DNA from: Bacteroidota bacterium
Lineage (GTDB): Bacteria; Bacteroidota; Bacteroidia; Cytophagales; Cytophagaceae
NCBI GenBank assembly: GCA_023392125.1
Contig: JAEVZS010000022.1
Span: 222,064-286,063 of the forward strand
Length of the DNA stretch: 64,000 nucleotides
Direction of reading: 5' to 3'
Part shown: one piece after another, positions 18,563 through 27,360 of the stretch
Numbering within the stretch: the stretch's first letter is position 1
How the letters are laid out: each line of letters starts with the position of its first letter
Program-made: the position numbers and the translations under genes
The notes under the pieces: model-generated
Told to the model about the DNA's origin: nothing
Databases searched by the model: none
The model's input: the letters and a program-made list of their open reading frames with translations, nothing else

Positions 18563-18593
18563 CAAAAATACAGGATAAAATGAAAAATCAAAA
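18563..18593 (-). promoter_or_regulatory. Promoter for the metX riboswitch leader
   Basis: On the minus strand TTTTG, 18 bases, then TATTTTTG match the Bacteroidota sigma-A consensus. The expected transcript start is about 30 bases before the riboswitch P1 stem. Confidence 0.75.
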
Positions 18594-18599
18594 GGTTGA

Positions 18600-18809
18600 A
18601 GGCCGTATAGAATATTTTCGATTTTTTGGACTGATCTGAATTTCTTTTGCCCTGGCTTTTCACAGCAAAATCGTATCAGAAGACTCCGAAAACCTATTTA
18701 CCAGACGCAATTTTCTTCTCTTATTGATCCGGCAGATCCGTTTGGCGAGGATTTTGATGCTGTCCGCAAAAAACAAGAATTTTACAGGGATTACAGCCGA
18801 AAGGTATAA
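18600..18809 (+). other. Open frame without start codon between metX and mscS (possible gene remnant)
   Basis: The 607-base metX-mscS gap holds the metX leader and promoter on its left. On its right a 69-codon plus-strand frame has no ATG, GTG or TTG start that gives a sensible protein, but its last third looks protein-like (SSLIDPADPFGEDFDAVRKK, then QEFYRDYSRKV and stop). It may be the decayed 3' end of a gene, or chance. TACTTTTG at 18845-18852 is a possible -7 element for mscS. Confidence 0.3.
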
Positions 18810-18868
18810 GCAGACGGCTGCTGGTCTCAATTCGTCAAATTTTATACTTTTGGAGAAAGTTTGGAATC

Positions 18869-19723
18869 ATGAATAATATACTGGACGGAACACAGCTGGA
18901 AAACAACTGGCAATACCTCCTTACTTTTCTGATCATTCTGGCGCTCACATTTATCTTGGGAAGAATTGTCAAAGCAATACTGAACAGGTTCTTTAACCGC
19001 TCAGCTGAACTGATCAATGTTGATCTGTCCCGGTACAATATCATAAAACACCTGCTGGTAAGCGCTATTTATGTAATCGGGATCGGCCTGGCTGTATACT
19101 CCATGCCTACCCTGAGGAGCCTTTCATTATCCATATTTGCCGGGGCCGGTATTATGGCTGCCATAATCGGATTTGCTTCGCAAAAGGCTTTTTCCAATAT
19201 TATCAGCGGAATATTTATTGCGATCTTCAAGCCATTCCGGGTCGATGACCGGATCCAGGTAGGAATGCATGTCGGAATTGTAGAGGACATCACACTTCGC
19301 CATACTGTGATTCGTAATTTTGAGAATAAGCGTATTGTTATACCCAATGCTGTCATCAGCGATGATACGGTTACCAATTTTACGATTATCGATGAAAAAA
19401 TCTGCAAGATCATGGAATTCAGGATAGGGCTTTCCGATGATATAGCACTGGCAAAAAGTATTATTCAGGAAACCGCTATCAATCATCCGAAGTGTATCGA
19501 TGTCCGGACAGCCCAGCAGATCGCAGAAAATATCCCCCAGGTAATTGTTCGTGTTATCAGCTGGGGCGAATCATGCATTAATCTGAGAGCCTGGATATGG
19601 ACCCGCAATCCGCCGGATGCCTTTGAGCTGGGTTGTGACCTGTACGAACAGGTAAAATACCGGTTTGATGATGCCGGTATACAGATTCCGCCTCCTCACA
19701 GGGTAGTACTGACCAAAGCTTAA
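18869..19723 (+). CDS. Small mechanosensitive channel (MscS family)
   Basis: Inner-membrane channel of 284 residues that opens under membrane tension to release solutes on hypo-osmotic shock. Three N-terminal helices are visible; the pore-lining third helix is Gly/Ala-rich (SIFAGAGIMAAIIGFASQ near residues 90-107), followed by the conserved FSNIISGIFIAIFKPFRVDD and the beta-domain motif VEDITLRHTVIRNFENKRIVIPN. The C-terminal vestibule ends with GIQIPPPHRVV-like residues. It is monocistronic, with convergent and divergent neighbours. Confidence 0.93.
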   Translation: MNNILDGTQLENNWQYLLTFLIILALTFILGRIVKAILNRFFNRSAELINVDLSRYNIIKHLLVSAIYVIGIGLAVYSMPTLRSLSLSIFAGAGIMAAIIGFASQKAFSNIISGIFIAIFKPFRVDDRIQVGMHVGIVEDITLRHTVIRNFENKRIVIPNAVISDDTVTNFTIIDEKICKIMEFRIGLSDDIALAKSIIQETAINHPKCIDVRTAQQIAENIPQVIVRVISWGESCINLRAWIWTRNPPDAFELGCDLYEQVKYRFDDAGIQIPPPHRVVLTKA

Positions 19724-19730
19724 GTAATTT

Positions 19731-19778
19731 TTCAATAGAGATCACAGGCTTTTCTTTCAGTCCATGATCTCTATTGAA
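19731..19778. terminator. Perfect 14-bp inverted repeat between convergent genes
   Basis: TTCAATAGAGATCA and TGATCTCTATTGAA flank a 20-base loop; the right arm overlaps the 3' end of the epimerase gene. A/T-rich flanks on both sides fit a bidirectional terminator, though the U tracts are poor. Confidence 0.65.
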
Positions 19779-20632
19779 TAGCTTCTTTTAAAAGATTCTC
19801 CGGCCGGTAAGATTATCACACCCTCCCTGCCCGCAAACTCCCCGGTATACTCATAGGTATCCGCCAATCCCTGCCATGGCTCCAGACAAAGAAAAGGAGC
19901 ATTATTTTTAGGTGTCCAGATGCCAAAATGCGGCCAGCCCTCAAATCCGAATTTCAGATTATAATCTCCCGAACGGGATTTCAGGCTGACGGCTGAAGAT
20001 TTCAGATCTTTCAATACAATCGCGTCTTTTTCAAACAGTTTATAATTCAGGGGAAGGATGGCCGAATCAGTCAGCACTGCTTCTTTTTCTCCGCTAAATA
20101 ATCCTTCCTTCAGCAGGTGGCGTTCCACATTTTCCTTTTCCTCAAATTCAAGATAAAACTCATCGAGGGTATTGCCGTCCCTCGAGTCCAGCGCAAATCC
20201 GGGATGAGCCCCTATAGAAAACAGCAGATCTTTCTGATCGGGATTTTTCACCTCATACGTTACAAGCAGCTTGTTGCCGATCAGCTGATAGCATATAAAA
20301 AGCTTAAAAAGGAATGGATAATTTTTCCGGCTTTCTTCATCATCTCTCAGCTGAAATACAAGTTTATCATCGGTACCTGCCACGAGATCGAATGTTTTAT
20401 CTCTTGCAAAGCCATGCTGCGGCAGCGTATAGCTCTTTCCGTCAATTCTGTATGTATGCTGATTCAATTTGCCTACTACAGGAAAAAGTACCGGAGCTCT
20501 CCGGGGCCAGAAAGAGGGGTCACCCTGCCACAAATATTCGCGGTTATTCTCCAGATGACACAAACTGACCATTTCTGCCCCACTACCTTTGACACTCAGT
20601 CTCAGAAAACTGTTTTCAATAGTCACTAACAT
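19757..20632 (-). CDS. Aldose 1-epimerase family protein
   Basis: Cytoplasmic galactose mutarotase-like protein of 291 residues. Family features: GAEMVSLCHLENNREYLWQG near the N-terminus, SFWPRRAPVLFPVVGKL, the catalytic-type histidine in YTLPQHGFARDKTF near residue 73, GAHPGFAL with the second histidine near 153, and LEPWQGLADT near 245. The family interconverts alpha and beta anomers of sugars or sugar phosphates; this subgroup (LacX-like) has no firm substrate. It is the last gene of a purK-purE-terC-epimerase operon, 16 bases after terC. Confidence 0.87.
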   Translation of the reverse strand: MLVTIENSFLRLSVKGSGAEMVSLCHLENNREYLWQGDPSFWPRRAPVLFPVVGKLNQHTYRIDGKSYTLPQHGFARDKTFDLVAGTDDKLVFQLRDDEESRKNYPFLFKLFICYQLIGNKLLVTYEVKNPDQKDLLFSIGAHPGFALDSRDGNTLDEFYLEFEEKENVERHLLKEGLFSGEKEAVLTDSAILPLNYKLFEKDAIVLKDLKSSAVSLKSRSGDYNLKFGFEGWPHFGIWTPKNNAPFLCLEPWQGLADTYEYTGEFAGREGVIILPAGESFKRSYSIEIMD

Positions 20633-20648
20633 GCTTCTTTCTGATTAA

Positions 20649-21419
20649 TTATGATTTTTTATCCTCATCTGTCACCGTATACCTGGTTTTCAGTCTGACA
20701 GGCTTTTGCGCTTTCTTCCGCATCTTCAGATTAAGCAATTCCACAAACAGGGAGAAGGCAATCGCAAAGTAAATATATCCTTTGGGCACATGCTGGTGAA
20801 ATGCTTCTGTGACCAGCAATATGCCAATCAGCAATAAAAACGAAAGGGCAAGCATTTTCACAGTCGGATGCTTTTCAATAAAGTCACTGATTGACTTGGC
20901 AAATACCAGCATTACAATCATGCTGATAATAACCGCAATAACCATTATAATCAAGTGATCAACAAGCCCGATTGCTGTTAAAATAGAATCGAAGGAGAAA
21001 ACAATATCCAGCAGAATAATCTGCATTACTACCGAAGCCATGGAATATACTTTTGTATTATCCAGCTCATGGGTGCTGCCTTCCAGCTTATCATGTATTT
21101 CTGTGGTACTCTTGTATATCAGAAAACCTCCTCCCAGCAAAAGAATAAGATCCCGGATGCTGAGATCAAACCCGCTGATAGTCATCAGAGGCTGATTCCA
21201 CTTCACAATGTATGTGATCACGGAAAGAAGCAGCAAGCGTACAATCAGCGCGAGACTGATTCCTATCATTCGGGCTTTTTGCTGCTGTTCGGCTTTTAAT
21301 CGGGAAGCCAGAATAGAAACAAAGATTATATTGTCTACTCCCAAAACGATTTCCATAAGGGTAAGCGTCAAAAGGCTCATCAGTCCTTCGGCGCTCAGAA
21401 TCGGAGAAAAATCAATCAT
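20649..21419 (-). CDS. TerC family integral membrane protein
   Basis: Inner-membrane protein of 256 residues with seven or eight hydrophobic segments. Family marks are the LTLTLMEIVLGVDNIIFVSI motif near residues 17-36 and its internal repeat LDIVFSFDSILTAIGL near 135-150, whose acidic residues in the membrane probably bind Mn2+ or other metals. TerC/Alx/YkoY proteins export manganese and help metallate secreted proteins; the tellurite label is historical. The charged C-terminal tail is short. It lies 22 bases after purE, so it is cotranscribed with purine genes. Confidence 0.9.
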   Translation of the reverse strand: MIDFSPILSAEGLMSLLTLTLMEIVLGVDNIIFVSILASRLKAEQQQKARMIGISLALIVRLLLLSVITYIVKWNQPLMTISGFDLSIRDLILLLGGGFLIYKSTTEIHDKLEGSTHELDNTKVYSMASVVMQIILLDIVFSFDSILTAIGLVDHLIIMVIAVIISMIVMLVFAKSISDFIEKHPTVKMLALSFLLLIGILLVTEAFHQHVPKGYIYFAIAFSLFVELLNLKMRKKAQKPVRLKTRYTVTDEDKKS

Positions 21420-21441
21420 TGCCGTTTTACAAAAAAAATGA

Positions 21442-21954
21442 TCAGATCAGCTCCTTGTAGCCTTTTTCATTCAACGCTTCCACAGACAGCATTACCTTCT
21501 GCTCCAGCTCTTTTTTATACCCGGCAATCCGTTTTTTCAGCTTGTCATCGGCTGTAGCCACAATCTGTGCAGCCAGAATTCCCGCATTGGCGGCATTGTC
21601 AAGGGCCACAGTAGCAACCGGCACTCCTGCCGGCATTTGCAAAATTGAAAGAACGGAATCCCAGCCATCAATGGAATTGGACGATTTGACAGGTACACCG
21701 ATTACAGGCAGCACAGTAAGGGATGCAACCATACCCGGCAGATGTGCAGCGCCACCGGCTCCGGCAATAATCACTTTCAGCCCTTTTGCATCGGCTGCTG
21801 AGGCATATTCCACCATCCGGTGCGGTGTACGATGTGCCGAAACAACGGTAACCTCAAAGGGGACATCCAGTTTTTCCAGAATCTCTGCCGCCTTACTCAT
21901 TACTTTCAGGTCGGACTGGCTTCCCATTATAATACCTACCAACGGTGTGCTCAT
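21442..21954 (-). CDS. purE: N5-carboxyaminoimidazole ribonucleotide mutase
   Basis: Converts N5-CAIR to CAIR in purine synthesis. The 170-residue protein shows IMGSQSDLKVMSKAA near residue 9, VVSAHRTPHRM near 38 with the catalytic His, GAGGAAHLPGM near 66 and PVIGVPVKSSNSIDGWDSV. All are hallmarks of class I PurE, which works with PurK. Its ATG overlaps the purK stop by four bases (ATGA). Confidence 0.97.
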   Translation of the reverse strand: MSTPLVGIIMGSQSDLKVMSKAAEILEKLDVPFEVTVVSAHRTPHRMVEYASAADAKGLKVIIAGAGGAAHLPGMVASLTVLPVIGVPVKSSNSIDGWDSVLSILQMPAGVPVATVALDNAANAGILAAQIVATADDKLKKRIAGYKKELEQKVMLSVEALNEKGYKELI

Positions 21955-23087
21955 GCTTTTACTTTTATAGTTTGCTTAATAAAGTTTACTTTCTCTTTTA
22001 ACCGGTCAACGTTCTCATCAAGAATCGTTACATGCCCCATTTTCCTGAAGGCTTTTGTCTTTTTCTTTCCATACAGGTGCACATATACACCATCCTGATC
22101 CAATGCTTCTCCCAGGCCTTCATAGATGGCCATACCTTCAAATCCGGGCTCTCCGAGCAGATTGATCATTGCCGCCGGCTTTTTCAGATTGGTCTGGCCC
22201 AAAGGCAGATCCAGAATGGCACGGAGATGCTGCTCATACTGAGATGTATAATTGGCTTTAATTGTCTGATGCCCGCTATTATGCGGCCTCGGAGCAACTT
22301 CATTGACCAATATATCGCCTTTTCTGTCAAGAAACATTTCCACCGCCAGCAATCCCACCATATCCAGCGACTCGATTACTCTGCAGGCAATTTCTCTTGC
22401 TTTCCGTTCCTGTGATTCGGTAATCTGCGCAGGAGCAAACAAGAACTCAACCAGATTCGCAGTAGGGTGGAAAACCATTTCCACTACAGGATATGTAACA
22501 ACTTCTCCTTTCCTGTTCCTGGCCACAATAACTGACAGCTCCTTTTCAAAGTCAACCAGCTTCTCCAGCACAGCAGAGCCCTCCAGCGCGTTGTCGATGT
22601 CTTCGGGATTCTGAATTCTGGCAACCCCTCTTCCATCGTAGCCGGCCTTGCCCAGCTTCTGAAAAACCGGAAGCATAGCCGTATGCTGCGCGATCTCCAG
22701 CTTGTCCGCAACCAGCACAAATTCTGATGTCGGGATATTATGCTCTTTATAAAACTGCTTTTGCAGCCGCTTATCCTGAATGGTACGAATCACCTCCGGC
22801 TGAGGATAAATCAATACACCTTCTTTTTGTAAAAGCTCAAGCGCCTCCACATTTACATTCTCAATCTCAATAGTAACCAGATTTTTACCTTTGCCAAATG
22901 CATATACCTGATCAAAATCGGTAAGATCCCCGTTAAAAAACTCCTGTACCAATTGCCTGCAGGGCGCTTCTTTGTCCGGGTCCATTATGGAAAACTCCAG
23001 ATTAAAATCAATACCTGCCTGAATCAGCATCCGTCCCAGCTGACCGCCGCCAAGGATTCCTATTTTAAAATCACTGTAAAAATTCAT
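21951..23087 (-). CDS. purK: 5-(Carboxyamino)imidazole ribonucleotide synthase
   Basis: ATP-grasp enzyme that carboxylates AIR with bicarbonate and ATP, supplying PurE. At 378 residues the domains are complete: N-terminal KIGILGGGQLGRMLIQAG, an ATP-grasp core with KLGKAGYDGRGVARI near residue 140 and the Mg-binding EVAPRPHNSGHQT near 265, and the C-terminal lid with LLGE. It is the first gene of the operon and has a good promoter 25 bases upstream. Confidence 0.97.
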   Translation of the reverse strand: MNFYSDFKIGILGGGQLGRMLIQAGIDFNLEFSIMDPDKEAPCRQLVQEFFNGDLTDFDQVYAFGKGKNLVTIEIENVNVEALELLQKEGVLIYPQPEVIRTIQDKRLQKQFYKEHNIPTSEFVLVADKLEIAQHTAMLPVFQKLGKAGYDGRGVARIQNPEDIDNALEGSAVLEKLVDFEKELSVIVARNRKGEVVTYPVVEMVFHPTANLVEFLFAPAQITESQERKAREIACRVIESLDMVGLLAVEMFLDRKGDILVNEVAPRPHNSGHQTIKANYTSQYEQHLRAILDLPLGQTNLKKPAAMINLLGEPGFEGMAIYEGLGEALDQDGVYVHLYGKKKTKAFRKMGHVTILDENVDRLKEKVNFIKQTIKVKA

Positions 23088-23114
23088 TTACTATCATCTG
23101 TTTCTTTGCAGGGA

Positions 23115-23145
23115 CAAAGGTACATTTTGAATTTATGTACTACAA
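23115..23145 (-). promoter_or_regulatory. Promoter of the purK-purE-terC operon
   Basis: TTG, exactly 20 bases, then TACCTTTG on the minus strand match the Bacteroidota -33/-7 consensus; transcription would begin about 20 bases before the purK ATG. Confidence 0.75.
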
Positions 23146-23165
23146 TACCTGTCCCGGTCAACTAT

Positions 23166-23199
23166 CTGAAGACCGATGATAATTAACACCGGTCTTCAG
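23166..23199 (-). terminator. Hairpin at the 3' end of the MutS-like gene
   Basis: A perfect 10-bp inverted repeat (CTGAAGACCG / CGGTCTTCAG) spans the MutS-like stop codon. It lacks a clear U tract, so termination is likely but unproven. Confidence 0.5.
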
Positions 23200-24985
23200 G
23201 ACATATATCGATACCAATCTTCTTCATAAGCTCTGTTGCGTTGAAGCTATGACAAATCCCTTTATGAAGCGTATAGTCAAAATACAGCTCTCCGTCATGA
23301 ATGGTACTATTGAAGCTGTAGTTGAACACCGTATCCGGATATAACGAATGCAAAGCACCCAGCTCCAGATCATGCGTTGCAATAATTCCCGAGGCATTCT
23401 GATTCTGTAGTTTCCGAATCAGCGCTTTGCTACCTGCCTGCCGGTCAGCAGAATTTGTTCCTTTGAGGATTTCATCCAGCAGATAAAAAACAGGTTCCTC
23501 GCCGTTCAGATAATCAAGAAGCTGCTTCAGCCTTTTAAGCTCCGCATAAAAAGAGGAGGTACTTTCCTGAAGATTATCCTCTGTACGCATAGATGAAAAA
23601 ACCCTCATGGGAGAAATCATCATCGTCTTTGCGCACACCGGCGCTCCTGCAAGCGCCAGCACCGCATTCAGACCCAGCGTACGGAGAAAAGTACTTTTGC
23701 CAGACATATTGCTTCCGGTAAGGACCCAGGTTTCCCCAGGCTGACACATAGAAAAGTTATTGGCAACCCTGTTTGGAGAGAAAATCAAAGGATGGCTCAG
23801 ATTTTCTGCAGAGTAGCAGAACCGTTCATTCGTTATCTCGGGAAAGATCCAGTCCGGATTGGCATAAGCAACTCCGGCAAAGCTTGCTATAACCTCAAAT
23901 TCATTCAATGCATTAAGCCAGTTCTCCACATGCGGACGAACCAGTAATCGCCACCGTTCAATGCTCGTCATCCAGTGCAGTTCCCACAAAAATGTTCCGT
24001 TGGCTATGAGATAAAAGTAAGGGTTTCTGGTATACTCGAGCATTTCAAAACGAAAGGCAAGCGATTTGATAAGCGTAGAGGCGGTAAGTCCATTTATCTG
24101 CAATGCTTTCCTGATTGCAGTCAGGCGCTCTGACTTAAAATCTCTACGCGCAATATTTTTCAACAACTGGCTCAGCCCCTGAAGGAAAGGAGTATTTTTA
24201 TCCGTATGCTCCATTACAGCACGGACTTTTTTTCTATTGAGCCTTAATAAATACAGATTCAGGGCAAATGGCACCAGCAGCCATTGCCAGCCTATAAAGA
24301 AAAAAGCAGCTATAATCACAGATAATGTAAGTCCGTTTGCGAAAATGACGAGCCAGCGCGTACGCTTTTGCCACGTTAATGCATCTTCTGACGCAAACCA
24401 GTCCAGGAGCAGGTTCTGAGCTTGTTCACCCACCCGGTTCTTTTTTCCCAGCATCTGCATATGCTGTCTGAAATCTATTTCCGGTTTAACTTCCTGTACC
24501 GCTTTCTGATATTCACTTATTTCATTAACCTTCCTGGCGGATGTCAATGCATATGCCAGCCTGCGCTGTCCGCTTTCTGTAAAACAGCGATCCAGTAACT
24601 GAAAGAGGGAACCATCTCCAAAAATATCCAGATCCTTGGCATACGGATGACGGAGTGAGTAAAACCGGATACCCGAATCAAGCTCTCCAAGATTTCCTTC
24701 GAGGCGGTTTATTTCCTGCCGGTTAATCTGTATCAGAATTTCATTTTCCGTTATACCGGCTTTTATGCGGCGATGCCAGATTACCACAGGCAGATAGGCA
24801 CAAAGAAAAACTACTCCGGACAAAAAAACATACGCATAATCCTGTTTCCTGATAAACCATACCGATAGTACGATGAACACTACGAAGAGGAATAAGCGAA
24901 TAGCTGACAATCGATTGCTCCGGGAGGCAAGACTACTTTTCTCCTTTTCAAAATATTCTATTCGTTGCCTGAAATGCTGCTGCAT
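23183..24985 (-). CDS. Membrane-anchored MutS-family ATPase
   Basis: A 600-residue relative of DNA mismatch repair MutS that keeps only the core/lever and ATPase domains. Residues ~1-75 include two adjacent hydrophobic helices (LFLFVVFIVLSVWFI and YVFLSGVVFLCAYLPVVI), and a second hydrophobic pair lies near 215-250. The ATPase region has Walker A TGSNMSGKST near residue 430, the MRTEDNLQESTSSFYAELKR signature, Walker B VFYLLDEILKGTNS and IIATHD. The N-terminal mismatch-recognition domain (Phe-x-Glu) is absent, so classical repair is unlikely; the role is unknown. ATG 24985 was chosen over an upstream extension because MQQHFRQRIEYFEKE is a normal N-terminus. Confidence 0.85.
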   Translation of the reverse strand: MQQHFRQRIEYFEKEKSSLASRSNRLSAIRLFLFVVFIVLSVWFIRKQDYAYVFLSGVVFLCAYLPVVIWHRRIKAGITENEILIQINRQEINRLEGNLGELDSGIRFYSLRHPYAKDLDIFGDGSLFQLLDRCFTESGQRRLAYALTSARKVNEISEYQKAVQEVKPEIDFRQHMQMLGKKNRVGEQAQNLLLDWFASEDALTWQKRTRWLVIFANGLTLSVIIAAFFFIGWQWLLVPFALNLYLLRLNRKKVRAVMEHTDKNTPFLQGLSQLLKNIARRDFKSERLTAIRKALQINGLTASTLIKSLAFRFEMLEYTRNPYFYLIANGTFLWELHWMTSIERWRLLVRPHVENWLNALNEFEVIASFAGVAYANPDWIFPEITNERFCYSAENLSHPLIFSPNRVANNFSMCQPGETWVLTGSNMSGKSTFLRTLGLNAVLALAGAPVCAKTMMISPMRVFSSMRTEDNLQESTSSFYAELKRLKQLLDYLNGEEPVFYLLDEILKGTNSADRQAGSKALIRKLQNQNASGIIATHDLELGALHSLYPDTVFNYSFNSTIHDGELYFDYTLHKGICHSFNATELMKKIGIDICPEDRC

Positions 24986-25213
24986 ATATTGTATAAAAAA
25001 TAAAATTAGCTCAATATAGAAATAAGCCGGCAGACCTTTATTCCATCTCAAACAGAAATTACAATAACTATACAACTACAGACATGTTATTGCGATGGAA
25101 TATTCAAGGAGCAGAACCATCACTCTCCGTGAAAACAGGGACTGTTTGCCAGTGGACACCCAAACAGACGTCGGGCTTTCCTGCTTTATTAAAAGCAGCG
25201 CCGTCCCCAAACA

Positions 25214-25243
25214 TAAAAGGCTGCCTGTGTACACAGACAGCCT
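25214..25243 (-). terminator. Rho-independent terminator of gpmI
   Basis: On the minus strand AGGCTG-T-CTGTG pairs with CACAG-G-CAGCCT around a tiny loop and runs into TTTT, 27 bases after the gpmI stop. The rest of the 24986-25269 gap shows nothing recognisable apart from A/T-rich DNA upstream of the MutS-like gene. Confidence 0.88.
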
Positions 25244-25269
25244 CCTGCATATTTATAGCAAACAGCAAT

Positions 25270-26790
25270 CTACAACAAAGAAACACCTGTCATTTCAGAA
25301 GGCTGCTTTACGCCCATCAGCTCCAGAATTGTGGGGGCCACATCGCCAAGCTTTCCATCCTTAAGCGGTTTGTCATAAGAGGAATCTACCAGAATACATG
25401 GAACCAGATTGGTGGTATGAGCAGTATTCGGGGATCCGTCTTCATTGAGCATGATATCGGCATTACCGTGATCAGCAATAATAATGGATGCATATCCATT
25501 ATTAAGCGCTGCGGTAACCACAGCATTCGCGCATTTATCGACTGTCTCGCACGCCTTAACTGTTGCCTCAAAATCCCCGGTATGTCCGACCATATCCGGA
25601 TTGGCAAAATTCAGACAAATAAAATCCGCGCTCTTTTTCTCTATCTCAGGCACGATGGCATCTCTTATATCCAGAGCGCTCATTTCCGGTGCAAGATCAT
25701 AGGTGGCCACTTTGGGCGAAGGGCAAAGCAATCTGTTTTCTCCTTCAAAAGGCTTTTCCCGTCCTCCTGAAAAGAAGAAGGTAACATGCGGATATTTCTC
25801 CGTTTCAGCGATACGGATCTGTTTTTTTCCGGCGGCTTCCAATACGGCTCCAAGCGTATTATTCAGATTATCCTTATCAAAGATTACCTTGATTCCTTCA
25901 AATGTGTCATCATAATTGGTCATGGTCAGGTAATAAAGATCAAGCTTCTTCATATCCTGATCGGGAAAATCCTTCTGAGTCAGCGCTATCGTAATTTCCC
26001 TGCCGCGATCCGTACGGAAGTTAAAGCACAATACAACATCCCCCTCTTTGATGGTAGCCAGCGGCTTGTCATTATCATCAACAACCACTACCGGCTTGAT
26101 AAATTCATCGGTTACTTTTTCTTCGTACGACTTTTCGATCGCTTTAAGCACATCTTTTGTCTTTTCTCCTTCGCCTTTTACAAGAAGATCATAGGCAAGC
26201 TTCACCCGTTCCCAACGGTTATCCCGATCCATTGAATAATAACGGCCGATCAGTGAGGCTACTTTTCCGGTAGTTTTATCCATATGGTCTCTGAGATCTC
26301 TTACAAATCCCAGTCCGCTCTTCGGGTCAGTATCGCGGCCATCCGTAAAGACATGCACGTATACATTCTTAAGATCCTGCTCTGCTGCAATAGAGCACAA
26401 GCCTTTCAGATGCTTTATATGCGAGTGCACACCTCCATCTGATACCAGTCCGATAAAGTGAATATTCTTGTTATTCTTCTTTGCATAGTCAAATGCTTTC
26501 TGCAGCGTCTCTTCTTTACCGAGCGTGTTTTCCTCTACAGCCTTATTTATCTTAACCAGATCCTGGTATACAACACGTCCGGCTCCGAGGTTCATATGAC
26601 CAACTTCTGAATTTCCCATCTGACCTTCAGGCAATCCGACGGCAAGCCCGGATGCTTCCAGCTTACTGTGGGGATATTTCTTAAAAACCGAATCTATAAA
26701 GGGTGTATTTGCCGAAGCAATAGCGGACACGTTGGGGTTTGTACCCAATCCCCAGCCGTCCAGTATCATTAAAAGTACTTTCTTATCCAT
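25270..26790 (-). CDS. gpmI: Cofactor-independent phosphoglycerate mutase
   Basis: Mn-dependent enzyme interconverting 3- and 2-phosphoglycerate in glycolysis and gluconeogenesis. The 506-residue protein has the metal ligand Asp11 in MILDGWGLG, the phosphorylated Ser61 in GQMGNSEVGHMNLGAGR, VSDGGVHSH near 122, GRDTDPKSG near 153, and the late metal site IADHGNAD and NTAHTTNLVPC. ATG 26790 gives the standard N-terminus. TATATTTG (26795-26802, minus) abuts the start codon, so the transcript may be nearly leaderless. Confidence 0.97.
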   Translation of the reverse strand: MDKKVLLMILDGWGLGTNPNVSAIASANTPFIDSVFKKYPHSKLEASGLAVGLPEGQMGNSEVGHMNLGAGRVVYQDLVKINKAVEENTLGKEETLQKAFDYAKKNNKNIHFIGLVSDGGVHSHIKHLKGLCSIAAEQDLKNVYVHVFTDGRDTDPKSGLGFVRDLRDHMDKTTGKVASLIGRYYSMDRDNRWERVKLAYDLLVKGEGEKTKDVLKAIEKSYEEKVTDEFIKPVVVVDDNDKPLATIKEGDVVLCFNFRTDRGREITIALTQKDFPDQDMKKLDLYYLTMTNYDDTFEGIKVIFDKDNLNNTLGAVLEAAGKKQIRIAETEKYPHVTFFFSGGREKPFEGENRLLCPSPKVATYDLAPEMSALDIRDAIVPEIEKKSADFICLNFANPDMVGHTGDFEATVKACETVDKCANAVVTAALNNGYASIIIADHGNADIMLNEDGSPNTAHTTNLVPCILVDSSYDKPLKDGKLGDVAPTILELMGVKQPSEMTGVSLL

Positions 26791-26826
26791 AGTACAAATA
26801 TACATATTCAAAATAAAGATTTTAGA

Positions 26827-26858
26827 TTTGAAATAGAGGAAACATTGGCATAATTTTG
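26827..26858 (+). promoter_or_regulatory. Promoter of the DUF4783 gene
   Basis: TTTG, 20 bases, then TAATTTTG match the Bacteroidota promoter consensus; the start codon lies 34 bases downstream. Confidence 0.75.
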
Positions 26859-26891
26859 GCAGTATTGATAATTTGCAGATAAATTCCGGTC

Positions 26892-27293
26892 ATGAATAAG
26901 AAACTAACCATTTTCACGGTGTTTTTCCTCGGGATGTATCTTATGCATCTGGATGGTGCAGCTCAGAACGAGGTGCTATCCAATACAAAAGTTTCCCTTG
27001 CACAGGCTAACCCCAAATCCTTAACAAAGTTTTTCAATGACTTTGTGGAGATCAGCCTGGGTGGAGAAAAAGGCAATTACAGCCGTACTCAGGCTGAATT
27101 TGTCATGAAAGATTTTTTCCGGAAATATCCGCCGACCGGATTCGAGCTCATTCATCAGGGAGCAAGCAAAGAGGGAGTGAAATATGCGATCGGGCAATAC
27201 TCTCATAGCAAAGGTTCTTTCAGAGTGTATATACTTATAAAACAATTTAAAGGCAATTACCTCATAGACACACTCAATTTCAGCGAAGAGTGA
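26892..27293 (+). CDS. DUF4783 family exported protein
   Basis: Small secreted or periplasmic protein of 133 residues. A signal peptide (MNKKLTIFTVFFLGMYLMHL, cut near DGAAQ) precedes an NTF2/SnoaL-like alpha+beta domain with KSLTKFFNDFVEISLGGEKG, SRTQAEFVMKDFFRKYPP and a final strand VYILIKQFKGNYLIDTLNF. DUF4783 is widespread in Bacteroidota, commonly next to nadC as here. No function is established. It has its own promoter and is followed by a strong terminator. Confidence 0.85.
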   Translation: MNKKLTIFTVFFLGMYLMHLDGAAQNEVLSNTKVSLAQANPKSLTKFFNDFVEISLGGEKGNYSRTQAEFVMKDFFRKYPPTGFELIHQGASKEGVKYAIGQYSHSKGSFRVYILIKQFKGNYLIDTLNFSEE

Positions 27294-27314
27294 TGCCGGT
27301 AATTCTTTCATGGG

Positions 27315-27345
27315 GCTCCGGTTCAAAAAAACCGGAGCTTTTTTT
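27315..27345 (+). terminator. Strong terminator just upstream of nadC
   Basis: GCTCCGGTT and AACCGGAGC form a perfect 9-bp stem with a 6-base loop followed by seven T. It sits 21 bases after the DUF4783 stop and ends only 15 bases before the nadC ATG. Confidence 0.92.
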
Positions 27346-27360
27346 CTTACTCTGCAAACA

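Noticed and set aside
25084..25770. Plus-strand open frame of 228 codons around the gpmI terminator
   Set aside because: It runs through the terminator hairpin and antisense to gpmI, which has full family signatures.
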